A DNA stretch of 34,912 nt, from the NCBI GenBank assembly GCA_013373245.1, contig JABXID010000008.1, positions 1-34,912 on the forward strand. The letters run 5' to 3'. Position numbers and translations under genes: made by a program. The notes under the pieces are model-generated. The model saw nothing but the letters and a program-made list of their open reading frames with translations. It had not been told where the DNA came from and did not search any database. This document shows, in pieces, positions 32,674 through 34,912 of this stretch (positions are counted from its first letter, which is position 1; every line of letters begins with the position of its first letter). Source of the DNA: Gammaproteobacteria bacterium (GTDB lineage Bacteria > Pseudomonadota > Gammaproteobacteria > Enterobacterales > Alteromonadaceae).

Positions 32674-33858
32674 ATGACTAAATTTTCACTATATATCTTA
32701 CTTTGCTTATTTTTGATTGGCTGTTCAAGCGGCGATGAAGAAAGTAGCGACGGTGACCGTTCGAGTATTTCTTATCCATACGAAGCCCCAATGTTAGCCG
32801 ACATTGCAGGTATTTGGGTTTCAACTTCTAATATTGATGGTGAAAGCGTCGAGGAATATAGCGTTTTTAATTCCGATGGTACTTATACAAACTATTACAA
32901 TACGGAATCAAGTTCTGGTGAAAAGTGTTACGCATCAGTAAACGGTGAATTACTTGATTTAGGTAGTGGTGAATTTAAAACAACGACTTATTACTCTGAG
33001 CAGGATGATAATTATTCCTTTGCGTCCACACAAGAGTCGCTAACTAAAATAACTTTAAACTCTGACACTGAGTTAATTGGCAATGTAATATCTGTTAATA
33101 ATGAAGCGATAATGGTATCAGGTGGCACAGAAAGCGTGTACACATTTTCAGTTGAGGTTGTTTCAAATAATGAACTAAATACATCGTACAGTGTATCTGG
33201 AAGTCTTTTAGGTGACTATAATCTCACTAGAGAAGATGAAAATACTGATTGGCTCGTGACAGATGCTACTACTGGTATGACAGTATCATTTGACACAATA
33301 CTCTTCACGAGTGAGGAGTTTTTGGATAGCGTTTTGGAGCCTCATATATCCAGTAAATTCAATGGACAAGAAGCAGACATTACCCCCTTATGCCAAGATG
33401 ATGAGGAACCGGGCTCAAGCAGTGATTTAATTTCAGAAAACGGAGATGTTGTAATTAAAGACATGGATGGTTCGACATATACCGCAAATGTAGTGTTAGG
33501 AACAGCCTTTACACATGAACAAATAGTGGGGACTTATAATCTCGTTATCCCATTTACTGCCGATGGGGAAGTGAATGACAACGTAATTGTGGTTAACTTT
33601 AGTTCAAACGGTACAGGAACTATTGATTTTGGTCTAGATGAAGATGGGGAACCTGACATCAATTCAATTGAATGGAATGTCACAGAAAAAGGTTATTTAA
33701 AGTTTACCGAGACAAGCACTGATGGTAGCGAGCAATGGTTTTTTACAATTGTTCGATTAGTTAGTGATACTGGCAATGCCTTAATTGATGTGAATACACC
33801 GAGTGGACAAAGCGATTCAGTCGACATCACCTTAATTGGCGAATTTACTAAGGATTGA
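32674..33858 (+). CDS. Acidic lipoprotein of unknown function
   Basis: The 394-aa protein has a lipoprotein signal (MTKFSLYILLCLFLIGC, Cys17) followed by a serine/acid linker (SSGDEESSDGDRSS). A GGAGG ribosome site precedes the ATG. The mature part has two halves, each rich in beta strands: about 40-215 (IAGIWVSTSNIDGES..YSVFNSDGTYTNYY) and about 265-394 (IVGTYNLVIPFTADGEVNDN..FSSNGTGTIDFG). GxW/Y and FxSxGTGT patterns recall lipocalin-like or calycin-type strands, but I cannot name a family. Strongly acidic like its neighbours. Single gene; its leader holds a relic of another gene. Confidence 0.75.
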   Translation: MTKFSLYILLCLFLIGCSSGDEESSDGDRSSISYPYEAPMLADIAGIWVSTSNIDGESVEEYSVFNSDGTYTNYYNTESSSGEKCYASVNGELLDLGSGEFKTTTYYSEQDDNYSFASTQESLTKITLNSDTELIGNVISVNNEAIMVSGGTESVYTFSVEVVSNNELNTSYSVSGSLLGDYNLTREDENTDWLVTDATTGMTVSFDTILFTSEEFLDSVLEPHISSKFNGQEADITPLCQDDEEPGSSSDLISENGDVVIKDMDGSTYTANVVLGTAFTHEQIVGTYNLVIPFTADGEVNDNVIVVNFSSNGTGTIDFGLDEDGEPDINSIEWNVTEKGYLKFTETSTDGSEQWFFTIVRLVSDTGNALIDVNTPSGQSDSVDITLIGEFTKD

Positions 33859-33939
33859 TATGAAAGCAGTATTTTATCAAGCGAACAGTGAATTCATAGT
33901 TGAATATAGTCCAAAGTTAAATTAATAGTTTAATTTTTA

Positions 33940-33990
33940 GTTAAACATGAAAGTTGATGAACCCCATAATTAATAGGGGTTGTGTTTAAC
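33940..33990. repeat. Nested inverted repeat
   Basis: An outer 8-bp pair (GTTAAACA at 33940-33947 and TGTTTAAC at 33983-33990) surrounds an inner hairpin (AACCCC/GGGGTT at 33960-33965 and 33976-33981). The inner hairpin may be a terminator for the lipoprotein gene. Confidence 0.6.
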
Positions 33991-34039
33991 TAATTCAATT
34001 GGTGACTATTATGCTGCTTTTACTAAATAACTATTAGTT

Positions 34040-34069
34040 TTGTATTGAGCTAGAACAAGCTCAATACAA
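34040..34069. terminator. 12-bp hairpin
   Basis: TTGTATTGAGCT and AGCTCAATACAA pair perfectly around AGAACA. Flanked by T-rich sequence on both sides, so possibly a weak bidirectional terminator. Confidence 0.55.
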
Positions 34070-34217
34070 ATTGTTTCACATACCTTAACTTGAGATTGTC
34101 AGCAGTTTAAAATATGTACACAGTTTAGGCATAATATTTAAAAAGATTAAGCGAAGCGTGCTTTCTTGAGTCAATCAAAAATAGGTTAAATTAGTTAAGA
34201 GTATAGGAATAAGAATT

Positions 34218-34403
34218 ATGAGAAAGTTAGTAAGTTCTCTTGCTGTAATGGCAGCTTCAATTAGTTTTTCAGCACAAGCGGCTGAAACGTATGTTAGCCC
34301 TGGTGTTGGAACCCTTCAAGACGCAATATATAATGCTACCGACGATGATACTTTGATACTAATAACAGGTACATACGGAGATGCAGAAAATGAAGTTCAA
34401 TAG
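34218..34403 (+). pseudogene. N-terminal stub of a secreted beta-helix protein
   Basis: The 61-aa product has a clear signal peptide (MRKLVSSLAVMAASISFSAQA) and the start of a right-handed beta-helix (pectate-lyase-fold) protein: YVSPGVGTLQDAIYNATDDDTLILITGTYGD, the usual first coil with a DxL-x-L-x-x-GxY pattern. Then the frame stops and a different coding sequence begins. Full-length relatives are several hundred residues, so this is a truncated gene. AGGAAT lies 10 bases before the ATG. Confidence 0.75.
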
Positions 34404-34819
34404 TTCGTATTAAAGGTGAGTTTATTCTCAGAAGTTCACCTTCAGGTAGAGACCAGATTAAGGTTATTGTTCATGAAAATGATAATAACAGGTTAGGCTT
34501 TGTCCTTCAGAAGTTTAGGGGCGACACCGGAAACCCTATAAAAGAAACCAGCTTTAGGTTCTATGACAACGAATTCAGCGAACTATTAGAGTTTCTCAAT
34601 CTTGTTAAGTTTATAGATTTATCAGACACAAATAATTTCAAACAAAGCCTCTCCGATCTTAGGGACAAAGTTCTAGTCAATAAAGAAGATAAAAAGCTCC
34701 TAGGTTCATTCACACAGTTTGATGGAGAATATCGTGTAAACTTTCTCGAAGAGATGCGCAAAAGCTCTCTTACGAAGAAAGACTTAGATTGTAGTGGCAT
34801 AGTGATTTTGGCCACCTAA
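34394..34819 (+). pseudogene. Shedu-like (SduA, DUF4263) N-terminal domain fragment
   Basis: The frame is open from 34394 to 34819 with no start codon in its first 110 codons, so the head is lost. The residues read GEFILRSSPSGRDQIKVIVHE, then a FVLQKFRGDTGNP strand, then SFRFYDNEFSELLEFLNLVKFIDL and a helix ending SSLTKKDLD. This is the pattern I recall for the N-terminal domain of Shedu anti-phage proteins: LRxTPSGRxEIKAKFxED, then TIQxFxxxTGxP, then FSFxGxEIxxLLEFL, then TKKDL before the nuclease domain. Similarity stops at Asp (34789), exactly where IS-like sequence begins. The DUF4263 nuclease part lies beyond the IS or is lost. Confidence 0.6.
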
Positions 34820-34912
34820 TTAGAGGATGTTATGATTTGTTCATAGCAGTATTAGGTGAAGATAATGGCTAAGAAGTCACGTAAAAATTCAGCCCTGAAT
34901 TTAGATTAGAAA
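34790..34912 (+). mobile_element. Left end of an IS3-family insertion sequence (partial)
   Basis: Sequence from TGTAGTGGCAT (34790) looks like the left end: it starts with TG as IS3-family ends do, interrupts the preceding coding sequence and has a 75-base leader before the OrfA start. The rest is outside the window, so the inverted repeat partner and target duplication cannot be checked. The boundary is inferred. Confidence 0.6.
34865..34912 (+). pseudogene. Start of IS3-family OrfA transposase gene, with a one-base frameshift
   Basis: ATG at 34865 with AGGTGA upstream reads MAKKSRKN and then runs to TAG at 34907. If one T is added to the T pair at 34888-34889, the reading becomes MAKKSRKNFSPEFRLE, the stereotyped N-terminus of IS3-type OrfA (DNA-binding HTH). 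So either the element is inactivated by a one-base loss or there is an error in the sequence. Only 48 bases are in the window. Confidence 0.6.

Larger units (their letters stand above)
33859..34217. other. 359-bp gap with inverted repeats, no gene
   Basis: A/T-rich. Two notable inverted repeats lie here and are listed separately (33940-33990 and 34040-34069). A weak promoter for the beta-helix stub is likely in the last 100 bases. No RNA gene is recognised. Confidence 0.6.

Noticed and set aside
34561-34815. 84-codon minus-strand frame near the right end
   Set aside because: Antisense to the Shedu-like fragment, whose plus-strand reading has a clear family pattern.
24000-34912. Integron-type cassette array as an explanation of the many short gene pieces
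   Set aside because: No attC-like inverted repeats (GTTRRRY ends) between the pieces and no integrase; fragments lie on both strands.
1-34912. CRISPR array or prophage
   Set aside because: No regularly spaced repeats and no phage structural, lysis or integrase genes were seen.

Overview
The window is bacterial chromosome, low in G+C (by eye about 40%). The conserved genes (infB-rbfA-truB-rpsO, bamE, lpxH, rlmA, ppiB, a Vibrio/Shewanella-style polar-flagellar block, DUF1566/PKD lipoproteins) point to a marine gammaproteobacterium of the Alteromonadales, plausibly Colwelliaceae. The lineage is inferred from gene content and style; no search was run.

Left part (1-10.9 kb). The 3' end of infB is followed by rbfA, truB and rpsO (translation and ribosome maturation). 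Where pnp usually follows rpsO there is an unrecognised 314-aa gene, then bamE. A flagellar/chemotaxis block comes next: flgN, flgM and flgA leftward; cheV, cheR and flgBCDE rightward. Its promoters can be read directly: sigma-54 (GG-N10-GC) before flgA and flgB, a near-perfect sigma-28 site before flgM, and a weaker sigma-28-like site before cheV. The operon ends at a terminator straight after flgE, so flgF to flgL must lie elsewhere.

Middle part (11-24 kb). This is ordinary housekeeping and metabolic content: a SulP anion transporter with STAS domain, a zinc-ribbon methyltransferase, an exported peroxiredoxin, rlmA, tRNA-Trp (with an 18-nt internal copy just past its terminator), a cNMP-domain protein, lpxH, ppiB, two short-chain dehydrogenases, ylqF/rbgA, gnd, a DUF1353 protein, a DCC (DUF393) protein, two small conserved proteins and a RidA protein.

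Right part (24-34.9 kb). This is an accessory region full of broken genes: a ygjV-like pseudogene, a first-third stub of an S9 (DPP-IV-like) peptidase, a headless and tailless fragment of an unknown helical protein carrying a 7-bp duplication, a 5' group II intron fragment with intact EBS1/IBS1 pairing, a LuxR-type regulator broken by a pentamer repeat expansion and an amber codon, a 29-codon CoA-transferase-like tail, a beta-helix protein stub, and a headless Shedu-like (SduA/DUF4263) defence gene fragment cut by an IS3-family element that runs off the window. Intact genes among them are a tandem periplasmic-binding-domain protein, a PKD/DUF1566 lipoprotein with a DUF1566 partner, and a large acidic lipoprotein. 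I find no intact new defence system. The most interesting content is the graveyard itself and the mechanisms of breakage still readable in it.
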